Positions 1-6,306 are shown, counted from the stretch's first letter. The stretch: DNA of 9,764 bases from JBBIUS01 sp037440105 (GCA_037440105.1 JBBIUS010000025.1:1-9764); one strand, 5' to 3'. The notes: a model not told the origin generated them from the letters alone. A program made the numbers and translations.

Positions 1-1
1 G

Positions 2-256
2 GGAAAGTGGCATATTATTAAAAATATCTTATCAAAACAAGAAAAAAATTTAACGAAAGGGGAAGTAATCACCTTTGATACTAAAGATTGCTTAATTTAC
101 GGACCCCGTGATAAACTGATTGCAGCCGTTGGTTTGGATGGTATGATAATAGTCCAAACAGAAGATGCCCTGCTTGTTTGTTCAAAAGATAAGTCAGGCG
201 AAGTGAAGAAAATTGCTGAGGAGTTGGAGAAAAGAGGAATGAAGGAGTTTTTATAA
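2..256 (+). CDS. manC: Mannose-1-phosphate guanylyltransferase, C-terminal fragment
   Basis: This is the 3' end of a gene that begins before the window; 84 codons are visible in frame 2, ending at TAA 254-256. The family makes GDP-mannose from mannose-1-phosphate and GTP in the cytoplasm, feeding surface polysaccharide or glycan synthesis. The visible part matches the left-handed beta-helix tail typical of these enzymes: a phrase CLIYGPRDKLIAAVGLDGM followed by VQTEDALLVC and then SKDKSGEVKKIAEELEKRG. The catalytic Rossmann-like N-terminal domain lies outside the window, so substrate specificity rests on the tail alone. There is no room for a fused phosphomannose isomerase domain, because the protein stops right after the conserved helix. 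It is 51 bases upstream of mltG on the same strand with no visible terminator between, so the two may be co-transcribed. Related sugar-1-phosphate nucleotidyltransferases are the alternative. Confidence 0.8.
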   Translation, partial: GKWHIIKNILSKQEKNLTKGEVITFDTKDCLIYGPRDKLIAAVGLDGMIIVQTEDALLVCSKDKSGEVKKIAEELEKRGMKEFL

Positions 257-307
257 ATTAAAAAGTAAAAAGGAAAAAGTAAAAACGACAACTAAAAATT
301 TAAAATT

Positions 308-1342
308 ATGAAGAAAATATTATCATTTTTGTTAGTAGTGATTGTGGTTGCTATTTTTGGCGGTTGGTATATTTTTGCTCCGCCGTCTGGTGATGCGTTT
401 GAAAAAATTTTTGTAATTGAGAAAGGCGAGGGGGTAAATGAAATTAGTCAACACTTGAAAGAGCAGAACTTTATTAGAAGTAAGTTTGTTTTTGAGAGTT
501 ATATTTGGCTTAGAAATTTGCAAAGTAAATTTCAAGCAGGTGAGCATAAATTAAGGCAGAATATGACTATTGAAGAAATCGCTAGAGTTTTGACTTCAGG
601 CAAACCAGTTGGAGAACGCGATATTAAAATAATTGAAGGATGGAGTAATCGTGAAATAGCAGATTATTTGGAGAAGGAGCAGATACTTAAGAAGGACATC
701 TTTTTGGAAATAGTCAAAAATTACAAATTACAAATTACAAATTACAAATTTTTAGAAGATAAACCCGAAAGCGCGACGCTTGAAGGATATCTTTTTCCTG
801 ACACTTATAGGATTTACAGTGAAATTCCGAACGAATTGTTGAATGACAAAGACCCAAAGACAGCTTTAGCTGAACATATTATTAAAAAAATGTTAGATAA
901 TTTTGACCGCAAACTGACGCCGGAGTTAAGAAATGAAATCGCAAGACAAAAAAAGAAAATTTTTGAAATTGTGACAATGGCCTCAATTATTGAAAACGAA
1001 GTTAGAGGCAGTGAGGACAGGGCTATGGTTTCTGACATTTTTTGGCGGCGGCTTAAAGCCGGCATGCCGCTTCAGGCTGATTCAACTGTAAATTATGTGA
1101 CAGGCAAATCAGCTGTACGGGCGAGTTTAGACGACATTGATGTTGATTCTCCCTATAATACTTATAAATATCCTGGCTTACCGGCTGGTCCAATTGGCAA
1201 TCCTGGTCTTGATGCAATCCGTGCCGCTATTTATCCAAAACCAAACAATTATTGGTATTTTTTAACAACTGAAGACGGCAAGGTGATTTACAGCAGAAAT
1301 TTTGAAGAGCATAAAGCAAACAGGGCGAAATATTTGAAATAA
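308..1342 (+). CDS. mltG: Endolytic murein transglycosylase MltG (YceG-like)
   Basis: A membrane-anchored lytic transglycosylase that cuts nascent peptidoglycan strands and is thought to set glycan length. Residues 3-23 form a single N-terminal membrane anchor with a lysine start. Residues about 33-100 fit the LysM-like subdomain. The catalytic YceG domain follows, with the signature EGYLFPDTY (159-167), TMASIIENE (223-231) in which E229 is the expected catalytic glutamate, then FWRRLKAGMPLQAD and, near the end, YNTYKYPGLPAGPIGNPG and the terminal FEEHKANRAKYL. At 344 residues it is of normal length and looks complete. The start has no SD; ATG 308 is preceded by an A/T-only stretch, and the hydrophobic anchor begins right after it, which supports this start. 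Residues 138-147 are encoded by four copies of a 7-bp repeat, in a loop that varies in this family. Confidence 0.95.
   Translation: MKKILSFLLVVIVVAIFGGWYIFAPPSGDAFEKIFVIEKGEGVNEISQHLKEQNFIRSKFVFESYIWLRNLQSKFQAGEHKLRQNMTIEEIARVLTSGKPVGERDIKIIEGWSNREIADYLEKEQILKKDIFLEIVKNYKLQITNYKFLEDKPESATLEGYLFPDTYRIYSEIPNELLNDKDPKTALAEHIIKKMLDNFDRKLTPELRNEIARQKKKIFEIVTMASIIENEVRGSEDRAMVSDIFWRRLKAGMPLQADSTVNYVTGKSAVRASLDDIDVDSPYNTYKYPGLPAGPIGNPGLDAIRAAIYPKPNNYWYFLTTEDGKVIYSRNFEEHKANRAKYLK
720..747 (+). repeat. In-frame 7-bp tandem repeat inside mltG
   Basis: Four exact copies of ATTACAA stand head to tail, flanked by poly-A and poly-T runs. They encode NYKLQITNYK at residues 138-147 of MltG. Because 7 is not a multiple of 3, loss or gain of one unit would shift the reading frame ahead of the catalytic domain. 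Confidence 0.95.
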
Positions 1343-1436
1343 ATTTTTTTAAGTTTTTTGATTAAAAATAAAAAAACGATTTCTAACTCATGCAAAGTAA
1401 ATTAAAGCGCTGGTTTATTAATTTCTTTAATTCACT

Positions 1437-1458
1437 GCGCCGCTTGACAAGACGGCGC
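1437..1458 (+). promoter_or_regulatory. GC-rich inverted repeat around the -35 box
   Basis: GCGCCG (1437-1442) and CGGCGC (1453-1458) form a perfect 6-bp inverted repeat around a 10-base centre holding TTGACA. In an AT-rich intergenic setting this stands out. It could be an operator covering the -35 box of the promoter below. A chance palindrome is possible. Confidence 0.45.
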
Positions 1459-1472
1459 ATTAATGTTATGGT
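1444..1472 (+). promoter_or_regulatory. Sigma-70-type promoter of the 91-residue gene
   Basis: A perfect -35 TTGACA (1444-1449), a 17-bp spacer and a -10 TATGGT (1467-1472) preceded by TG at 1464-1465, which makes an extended -10. Transcription would start near 1479, about 22 bases before the SD-led ATG at 1501. The site lies inside the longer reading frame that begins at 1390, which argues against using that upstream start. Confidence 0.6.
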
Positions 1473-1500
1473 TAATGATGACTCAGGAAGGAGCAAAATT

Positions 1501-1776
1501 ATGGCCAAAGTTAAATACGTAGACATTTGCAATGAAAAAGGGGAGCGCTTAGCGCGTTGCATTTTAAAAAATGGAAAGGTGCAATGTGAGGGGGACGCTG
1601 CGACAGTAGACTCCCTTCAAAAAGGGATTATAGTTCCCCTTGTCAATGGTAAAATAGTAAGCTTCTTTCCCGAGGATGGAATTGCCTTTTTGGAGGCTTT
1701 AGGAGCTTTTTATGACTCACCATATGAGTGGGCAACCGATGTAAAAGAGGAGGAGGAAGAAGCAATGTCGCCGTGA
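1501..1776 (+). CDS. Small acidic protein of unknown family (91 aa)
   Basis: I do not recognise this protein. The chosen start is ATG 1501, preceded by a strong SD (AGGAAGGAG at about 1486-1494, about 6 bases spacing) and a well-placed promoter. The same frame is open back to an ATG at 1390, which would add 37 basic residues, but that ATG has no SD and the promoter lies within the extension. The protein reads as a compact beta-rich domain: MAKVKYVDICNEKGERLARC, two cysteines at 20 and 29, then GKIVSFFPEDGIAFLEAL (50-67), and a tail with five consecutive glutamates (83-87). It has no signal peptide or membrane segment. It forms its own transcription unit, ending in a terminator that includes its stop codon, directly before the kinase-like gene. 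A role linked to that gene is an inference from position only. Confidence 0.75.
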   Translation: MAKVKYVDICNEKGERLARCILKNGKVQCEGDAATVDSLQKGIIVPLVNGKIVSFFPEDGIAFLEALGAFYDSPYEWATDVKEEEEEAMSP

Positions 1777-1795
1777 CTTTTCATGGCGATTTTTT
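1768..1795 (+). terminator. Intrinsic terminator overlapping a stop codon
   Basis: A 9-bp stem pairs 1768-1776 with 1781-1789 (one G-U pair), closed by a 4-base loop CTTT and followed by six T at 1790-1795. The left arm contains the TGA stop of the 91-residue gene, and the next start codon is only 5 bases after the T-tract. Confidence 0.8.
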
Positions 1796-1800
1796 AATTT

Positions 1801-3072
1801 ATGCAAATTAGAGAAAGAATCAAAATTCCAAAGTCAGAAATTCCTCCAGGAGAAAAGGAGACCATAATTCAGTTTCCTCCTGGTCCTCCGGAGTTTCGAA
1901 AACAGAAGGCGGCTGAAGAAAAAGAGCGCGCTTTGCGTGAAATGCGCGAAATTATCAATGGTGCTATAGAGATTGAAAAGTCACTTGTAAGTCTGCAGTA
2001 TTCTATGGCCTTAAAAGAATATGGGCCAGAAGCGGCAGAACCTATTCTTGAACGCATGAAGAGAAAATTTGACCTGCGTGAAGGGGTTGTTTATTTGAGC
2101 ACTAAACTTCGCGAAAGAAAGGATGCTAACCGAACACCTTTAGATAAAAAAATGCGCGAAATTAATGATAAAGTTGCTCAGGGAAAAATTACAAAAAAAG
2201 AAGCGCATCAGTTGCTAAATAAAACTTACAAAGAACTAGCCGATTCACACAAGTTAGTTGTCCGCAATGATGTGGAATGGGCTGCTCTTAAGGCACCGGA
2301 CGGAAAAGACCACAAAATAATTTGGAAACCAAGCGAGGGTGAACCACTAGTAAAAGGTGAGTCTTATGTAAAAGGGGTGTATGATATAGAGCTAAAGACA
2401 CAATATCTTCGCGAATGGTTTGCGCGATTAGTTGCTGAAGTAGCGAGCAAGGGTAAATATGAACCAATAGTTCCTGAAACTGTAATCCGAGAAGTAGACG
2501 GCCAAATTGGTTCTGTCCAAGAATTTTTAGAAAATTCAGTTGCAGCTAATGAGACCAAGAAAAAATTAGGCTTCAGTTGGACCGAAGCAAACCAAGAACA
2601 TCTTCAACTTATCGCTGCTCTTGATTATATTTTTGAAATGCGCGATAATCACACAGGCAATTTTATGATTGACAAACAAGGCAATGTAAAAGCAATTGAC
2701 CGCGCTCTTACTCTTACTCCTGAAGCGCTTACATATAACGCTCCTCCTGAAAAGTTTGTTTTGTCATATCCGCTGAGGCTTATGAGCGAAAGAAAGATTC
2801 TTCCTACAGTACGCGAACAACTTTCTGCGTTAAAAGATCCAAAGATTCAAGAAATTATTAAAAAAGCAGCTCAGTTTGCCCTTGGTCCTCAGGCAGAAAA
2901 ACTTTTTAACCGAATGATGAAAAATCTCGATCGCCTGTTTACTCCAGACGAGAAAGGAGCAGTATATTTTCCTCATTATAGATTGCCTGATTCAGAAATG
3001 GAAAAACGTTTTCAGCAGGAGGAAGGAAAAGGAAAAGCCGAAGAAGGCCCTCCGACTTTTGTTGTTAGGTAA
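1801..3072 (+). CDS. PI3/PI4-kinase-like (SCO1664-type) atypical kinase
   Basis: Predicted phosphotransferase of the atypical PI3/PI4-kinase-like fold; substrate (lipid, protein or small molecule) unknown. Residues 1-150 are charged and probably helical, with a proline-rich stretch at 25-30. From about 170 the kinase pattern appears: IIWKPSEGEPL with K176 as the likely ATP-binding lysine, a following helix with E197, IGSVQEFLE (236-244) at the expected hinge, then LDYIFEMRDNHTGNFMID (274-291), where D282 and N287 fit the catalytic aspartate and metal-binding asparagine, and AIDRAL (298-303) with D300 as the second metal ligand. The order KP..GE, VP..V, G.GSVQ.F, D....N, IDxxL matches what I know of the bacterial SCO1664-like family; HipA-type kinases are a more distant alternative. 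The C-terminal tail after 395 is low-complexity and charged. An in-frame TAA at 1795-1797 fixes ATG 1801 as the first possible start; there is no SD and a terminator lies just upstream. Confidence 0.7.
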   Translation: MQIRERIKIPKSEIPPGEKETIIQFPPGPPEFRKQKAAEEKERALREMREIINGAIEIEKSLVSLQYSMALKEYGPEAAEPILERMKRKFDLREGVVYLSTKLRERKDANRTPLDKKMREINDKVAQGKITKKEAHQLLNKTYKELADSHKLVVRNDVEWAALKAPDGKDHKIIWKPSEGEPLVKGESYVKGVYDIELKTQYLREWFARLVAEVASKGKYEPIVPETVIREVDGQIGSVQEFLENSVAANETKKKLGFSWTEANQEHLQLIAALDYIFEMRDNHTGNFMIDKQGNVKAIDRALTLTPEALTYNAPPEKFVLSYPLRLMSERKILPTVREQLSALKDPKIQEIIKKAAQFALGPQAEKLFNRMMKNLDRLFTPDEKGAVYFPHYRLPDSEMEKRFQQEEGKGKAEEGPPTFVVR

Positions 3073-3113
3073 TGTTTGCCTCGCCGCCTACCAAAATATA
3101 TTTAATGCAGGGA

Positions 3114-3142
3114 TTGACTAAAGTTATTTTTTGTTTTATAAT
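3114..3142 (+). promoter_or_regulatory. Near-consensus sigma-70-type promoter
   Basis: TTGACT (3114-3119), an exact 17-bp spacer and a perfect TATAAT (3137-3142). The predicted transcript start is near 3149, about 33 bases before GTG 3182, leaving room for the strong SD at 3170-3175. One of the best promoters in the window. Confidence 0.8.
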
Positions 3143-3181
3143 TCGATATTCTTTTAAAAATTTCGAAAAAGGAGGAGAGAC

Positions 3182-3631
3182 GTGAATTATCTAGTCGCCT
3201 CCAGAGATGAGATAAGGGATGAACTAGCAAAAGGTTTGAGTGAAAAAACTTTAAACAAAGTATCCGAAGATGTTCTTTATTGCGTTAGGATGATTTGTGC
3301 TGAAATTCAAAGCACTGTTTGCTCGGAGTATAAAATTCGATTTTCTTTTTCTCTTTACGGCAGAATTTTAAAAAACAACCTGCCTCTAATCAAAAGATGT
3401 GTTGGATTTTTAATAAATGAGAGCGTTGGAATGGAGTTAAAGGCTTGTCAGTATTTAGGCGGTGGATTGATGGAGGTTAAAGTCAAGGTTTTGGTAAAGA
3501 AAGAGAAGGCGAACAGCAAGAGAGTTCGGGGAATAAAAATAAAAAAGAATCGGCCGCGGCGGTGCAAAAAATGCGGCTACCTTGACCACGCAGGAGGAGA
3601 TAAGTGCCCAAACTGTGATGAGTCGCGATAA
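3182..3631 (+). CDS. Uncharacterised protein with C-terminal zinc ribbon (149 aa)
   Basis: I do not recognise the family. The start is GTG 3182, chosen because AAGGAGG lies 6 bases upstream. Residues 1-105 form a mixed alpha/beta region (MNYLVASRDEIRDELAKGLS, helices to about 50, then strands such as KIRFSFSLYGRIL and GLMEVKVKVLVKK). Scattered cysteines occur at 34, 39, 47, 73 and 89. A very basic linker (106-127) leads to a four-cysteine zinc ribbon, C128-x2-C131-x10-C142-x2-C145, which ends the protein. The basic linker plus zinc ribbon suggests nucleic-acid or ribosome contact, but this is inference. It has its own strong promoter, SD and terminator, so it is probably well expressed as a single gene. 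No signal peptide or membrane segment is seen. Confidence 0.8.
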   Translation: MNYLVASRDEIRDELAKGLSEKTLNKVSEDVLYCVRMICAEIQSTVCSEYKIRFSFSLYGRILKNNLPLIKRCVGFLINESVGMELKACQYLGGGLMEVKVKVLVKKEKANSKRVRGIKIKKNRPRRCKKCGYLDHAGGDKCPNCDESR

Positions 3632-3634
3632 GTG

Positions 3635-3660
3635 CCTCGCAAGAGATTGCGAGGTTTTTT
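3635..3660 (+). terminator. Intrinsic terminator after the zinc-ribbon gene
   Basis: A perfect 8-bp stem, CCTCGCAA (3635-3642) with TTGCGAGG (3647-3654), a GAGA tetraloop and six T at 3655-3660. It begins 3 bases after the stop codon. Confidence 0.92.
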
Positions 3661-3670
3661 ATTTTGTCGT

Positions 3671-3699
3671 TTAAACGTTAAGGCGAAATGTGTTATAAT
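3671..3699 (+). promoter_or_regulatory. Extended -10 promoter of the DUF362/ABC operon
   Basis: A perfect TATAAT (3694-3699) is preceded by TG at 3691-3692, making an extended -10, with a weak TTAAAC (3671-3676) at 17 bp. Transcription would start near 3706, just 3 bases before ATG 3709, so the first mRNA would be leaderless or nearly so. The site overlaps the in-frame ATG at 3688, which makes that start unlikely. Confidence 0.65.
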
Positions 3700-3708
3700 A
3701 AAATAATT

Positions 3709-4506
3709 ATGGAAAAAGTCAGCAAAATAAAATTTGAAAACAATTTAAAAGAAACAATTTTAAAAGCAGTTCAGGGGCAAGGCGGGTTTGAAAAATTTAT
3801 TAAAGCCGGCGATGTTGTTTTTTTAAAACCAAATTTTAACACCGCTGACCCTTATCCCGCTTCAACAGATTTGGAATTTTTTAAAACAGTTGTTAATTTG
3901 GTTTATGAACACGGAGCAAAATTGGTTATGGTTGGTGATTCTTCAACAATGACAGCCAACACTAGAAAAGTAATGGAAAGATGCGGCGTTTTTGAACTTC
4001 AAAAACTTGAGCCGCCGGCAAGGATTTATGTTTTTGAAGAAGGGGAGTGGGTAAAAAAAGAAGTTCCGGACGGCAAATACTTGAAGCGCGTTTCAGTGCC
4101 AAAAATTTTAGCAAGGCCTGACAAATTAATTTTGCTTCCTTGTCTTAAAACCCATTTTCAAGCGCAGTACACCGGCGCTATAAAACTTTCGGTCGGTTTT
4201 ATGAAACCGTCAGAGCGGGTCCGGCTGCATCTTAAAAATATTCAAGAAAAAATAGCTGAGTTAAATCTTTTGATTCATCCTGATTTAATTATTATGGATG
4301 CCCGCAAATGTTTTATTAATCACGGGCCTTCGGAAGGTGAGATTCGCGAGCCAAATTTGATTTTAGCCTCAGAAAGCCGAGTCGCTTTGGATATTGAGGG
4401 AATAAAAATAATTCAGAGTTTTAAAGGTAATTCGCTGCGTCACATTGTTCCAGAAGAATTGCCGCAGATTAGAAGAGCAATGGAAATCGGTTTGGACAAG
4501 AGATGA
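3709..4506 (+). CDS. DUF362 domain protein (265 aa)
   Basis: A DUF362 protein; the family is found fused to or beside ferredoxin-like modules in some species, but its reaction is not established. Visible family features are FLKPNFN with KPN at 40-42, the T-D pair before a helix, AKLVMVGDSS (70-79), LILLPCLKTH (140-149), TGAIKLSVGF (155-164), DLIIMDARKCFINHGPSEGE (192-211), and a C-terminal helix. There is no CxxC iron-sulfur cluster motif, so it is the single-domain form. The start at 3709 is preferred over the in-frame ATG 3688 because the -10 box lies between them. There is no SD. It is the first gene of a tight operon: the ABC ATPase starts 9 bases after its TGA stop. A functional tie to the exporter is inferred from operon order only. 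Confidence 0.8.
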   Translation: MEKVSKIKFENNLKETILKAVQGQGGFEKFIKAGDVVFLKPNFNTADPYPASTDLEFFKTVVNLVYEHGAKLVMVGDSSTMTANTRKVMERCGVFELQKLEPPARIYVFEEGEWVKKEVPDGKYLKRVSVPKILARPDKLILLPCLKTHFQAQYTGAIKLSVGFMKPSERVRLHLKNIQEKIAELNLLIHPDLIIMDARKCFINHGPSEGEIREPNLILASESRVALDIEGIKIIQSFKGNSLRHIVPEELPQIRRAMEIGLDKR

Positions 4507-4515
4507 ATTAAAAAT

Positions 4516-5310
4516 ATGGATATTATTAAAGTTAAAAATTTAACCAAAAAATTCAAGGATTTTATAGCCGTTGACAATATTTCTTTTAGTGTAAAGCAAG
4601 GAGAAATTTTTGCATTTCTCGGGCCGAACGGCGCTGGCAAGACCACAACCATTAAAATGCTTACAACCCTGCTCCATTCAACCTCAGGCGAATGCATCAT
4701 CGCTGGCAAAAGTTCGATCACCGATGAAGCCCAGGTTCGCAAATCTTTTGGCATTGTTTTTCAGGACCAGAGTTTGGATGAGGAACTGACTGCTTGCGAA
4801 AATATGCATTTTCACGCCGTGCTCTACAAAATGCCGAAAGCTAGTCGAGTCGAAAGGATAAAGAAACTTATGGAATTTGTTGAACTTTGGGATCGGCGCA
4901 AAGATTTGGTGAAAAATTTTTCCGGCGGAATGAAACGGCGGCTCGAGATCGCCCGCGGCCTTTTGCACCATCCTAAGGTTTTGTTTTTAGACGAGCCAAC
5001 CTTGGGCCTTGATCCTCAAACAAGCAATGCCATTTGGAAATATGTCAAAAATATGCGCGAGACTGAAGGAACAACCGTTTTCTTTACCACTCATTACATG
5101 GCCGAGGCCGAGCGAGTGGCAGACAGAGTGGCCGTTATTGACCGCGGAAAAATTGTCATTCAGGGCACGGTTCCCGAACTGTTTGTCGCCACTAAAACCG
5201 ATAATTTGGAAGACGCTTTTCTGACTTTAACCGGCAGGAAAATCCGTGAGGAGAAAGTTAGTGTGGCAGAAAGCTTTAGACAGCGATACGCCGCCCGGCG
5301 CAGAAGATAA
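4516..5310 (+). CDS. ABC exporter ATP-binding protein, DrrA type
   Basis: Cytoplasmic ATPase that powers an ABC-2 exporter, most likely with the permease at 5560-6306. All motifs are intact: Walker A GPNGAGKT (36-43), Q-loop Q83, signature FSGGM (135-139), Walker B VLFLDE (155-160) with D159 and E160, D-loop LGLD (163-166) and switch H193. The tail NLEDAFLTLTGR (230-241) is the C-terminal element usual in DrrA/NodI-like ATPases. At 264 residues it is a little short of the roughly 300-residue drug-resistance members but shows no break. It follows DUF362 by 9 bases without an SD. The C-terminal RRRR is rather basic. The substrate cannot be told from sequence; the class includes drug, lipid and polysaccharide exporters. 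Base composition appears higher in GC than in the genes to the left (60-base sample 4921-4980 has 38 G/C by hand count). Confidence 0.93.
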   Translation: MDIIKVKNLTKKFKDFIAVDNISFSVKQGEIFAFLGPNGAGKTTTIKMLTTLLHSTSGECIIAGKSSITDEAQVRKSFGIVFQDQSLDEELTACENMHFHAVLYKMPKASRVERIKKLMEFVELWDRRKDLVKNFSGGMKRRLEIARGLLHHPKVLFLDEPTLGLDPQTSNAIWKYVKNMRETEGTTVFFTTHYMAEAERVADRVAVIDRGKIVIQGTVPELFVATKTDNLEDAFLTLTGRKIREEKVSVAESFRQRYAARRRR

Positions 5311-5329
5311 AAATAATTATTTTTATTTT

Positions 5330-5557
5330 ATGAAACTATACGAAAAAAGTTTACGCTCTCTTACCAAAGCCATTACTTTCCGTCTGGTCATCATTGTTTC
5401 GGACAGTATTATTCTTTACGTCGTTACCCGCCGTCTGGCAGTGATTGTGACCGTAATCGTCTTTTCCAATCTCGCGAGCACAATTTTGTATTTTTTGCAT
5501 GAGCGGGTATGGAACAGAGTTCATTGGGGTAAATTAGAAATGAACAGAATCAAATAA
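5330..5557 (+). CDS. DUF2061 small membrane protein (75 aa)
   Basis: A short two-helix membrane protein of the DUF2061 family, function unknown. It begins MKLYEKSLRSLTKAITFRLV, the family's KxxxKaxxWR-like opening, then hydrophobic stretches at about 16-33 and 36-56, and ends with the conserved LYFLHERVWNRVHWG block. The frame is open back to 5246, but that would overlap the ATPase gene by 65 bases; ATG 5330 gives a family-length protein starting exactly at the conserved part, with no SD. It lies between the ATPase (19-base gap) and the permease (2-base gap) of one exporter, so it may assist or regulate that transporter; this is inference. Confidence 0.82.
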   Translation: MKLYEKSLRSLTKAITFRLVIIVSDSIILYVVTRRLAVIVTVIVFSNLASTILYFLHERVWNRVHWGKLEMNRIK

Positions 5558-5559
5558 TT

Positions 5560-6306
5560 ATGAGTACGATTTATATTCTCTGGCTAAGACAAATCAAAAG
5601 GTATCTGCGTTCACGCTCAAGGATTATCGGCTCGCTCGGCCAGCCGCTTTTGTTTTTAGTCGCTCTTGGTTTTGGTTTTGGCCCGATTTACGCCCGGGCC
5701 GGGGCGGGAAATTATCTTCAGTTTCTGGTGCCCGGAGTGATTGCCATGAGCGTTCTTTTCACAGCCATGTTTCACGGGATTGAAGTGATTTGGGACAGGC
5801 AGTTCGGATTTTTGAAAGAAACAATGGTTGCTCCGGTTTCCCGCCTTCAGATTATGATTGGCCGAACTCTGGGCGGGGCAACCGTTGCCACCTTGCAGGG
5901 CATAATTGTTTTTCTTCTTTCCCTTCTTGTCGGTTTTCGGCCGGCCTCTTGGTCATATGTTCCGCTCGCTGTTCTTTTTATGTTTTTGCTCGCCATAATT
6001 TTTACGGCTTTTGGCACAGCCATTGCTTCAAAAATGTCTGACATGCACGGATTTCAATTGATTATGAATTTTTTGATTATGCCGATTTTTTTCCTTTCGG
6101 GCGCCCTTTTTCCCTTGAGCGATCTGCCTAAAATTATTGGTTCAATCACGGCCGGCAATCCGCTTTCTTACGGCGTTGACGCCCTGCGGGGAACTTTAAG
6201 TTTGTCATTTCATTTCGGCCTTGGCGCAGACATTTTGGTTCTCGGGAGCTTAGCTGTGGTCCTTTTGGCTTTGGGCGGATATTTATTTTCTAAGATTGAA
6301 GTATAA
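5560..6306 (+). CDS. ABC-2 type permease, DrrB type
   Basis: Membrane partner of the ATPase at 4516-5310. About six transmembrane segments can be read: near 25-45, 55-75, 105-125, 132-152, 168-190 and 222-243. The N-terminus is cytoplasmic and basic (LRQIKRYLRSRSR). The ABC-2 signature is clear: FLSGALFPLSDLPKIIGSITAGNPLSYGVDALR, within about 177-209. EVIWDRQFGFLKETMVAPVSR (75-95) is the cytoplasmic coupling region typical of DrrB and NodJ. At 248 residues it matches the family. The start lies 2 bases after the DUF2061 stop, indicating tight coupling; no SD. A bidirectional terminator 124 bases downstream ends the operon. Substrate unknown. Confidence 0.93.
   Translation: MSTIYILWLRQIKRYLRSRSRIIGSLGQPLLFLVALGFGFGPIYARAGAGNYLQFLVPGVIAMSVLFTAMFHGIEVIWDRQFGFLKETMVAPVSRLQIMIGRTLGGATVATLQGIIVFLLSLLVGFRPASWSYVPLAVLFMFLLAIIFTAFGTAIASKMSDMHGFQLIMNFLIMPIFFLSGALFPLSDLPKIIGSITAGNPLSYGVDALRGTLSLSFHFGLGADILVLGSLAVVLLALGGYLFSKIEV

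Noticed and set aside
97..291. - strand frame over the guanylyltransferase tail
   Set aside because: The + strand encodes a recognisable conserved C-terminus through the same bases.
720..747. CRISPR or attachment-site repeat
   Set aside because: Units are 7 bases, directly adjacent and without spacers; a simple tandem repeat explains them.
1343..1380. Terminator after mltG
   Set aside because: Only A/T pairing (GTTTTTT with AAAAAAC) with no GC core and no clear T-tract after the stem.
1390..1500. N-terminal extension of the 91-residue protein from ATG 1390
   Set aside because: No SD at 1390, a strong promoter and SD lie inside the extension, and the extra residues are basic and unlike the rest.
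4684..4971. Reading frame on the - strand within the ABC ATPase
   Set aside because: It is the antisense shadow of a gene with all ABC motifs intact, with no promoter or SD of its own.
5246..5329. DUF2061 gene starting at 5246
   Set aside because: It would overlap the ATPase gene by 65 bases and add residues ahead of the conserved family start; ATG 5330 fits the family length.
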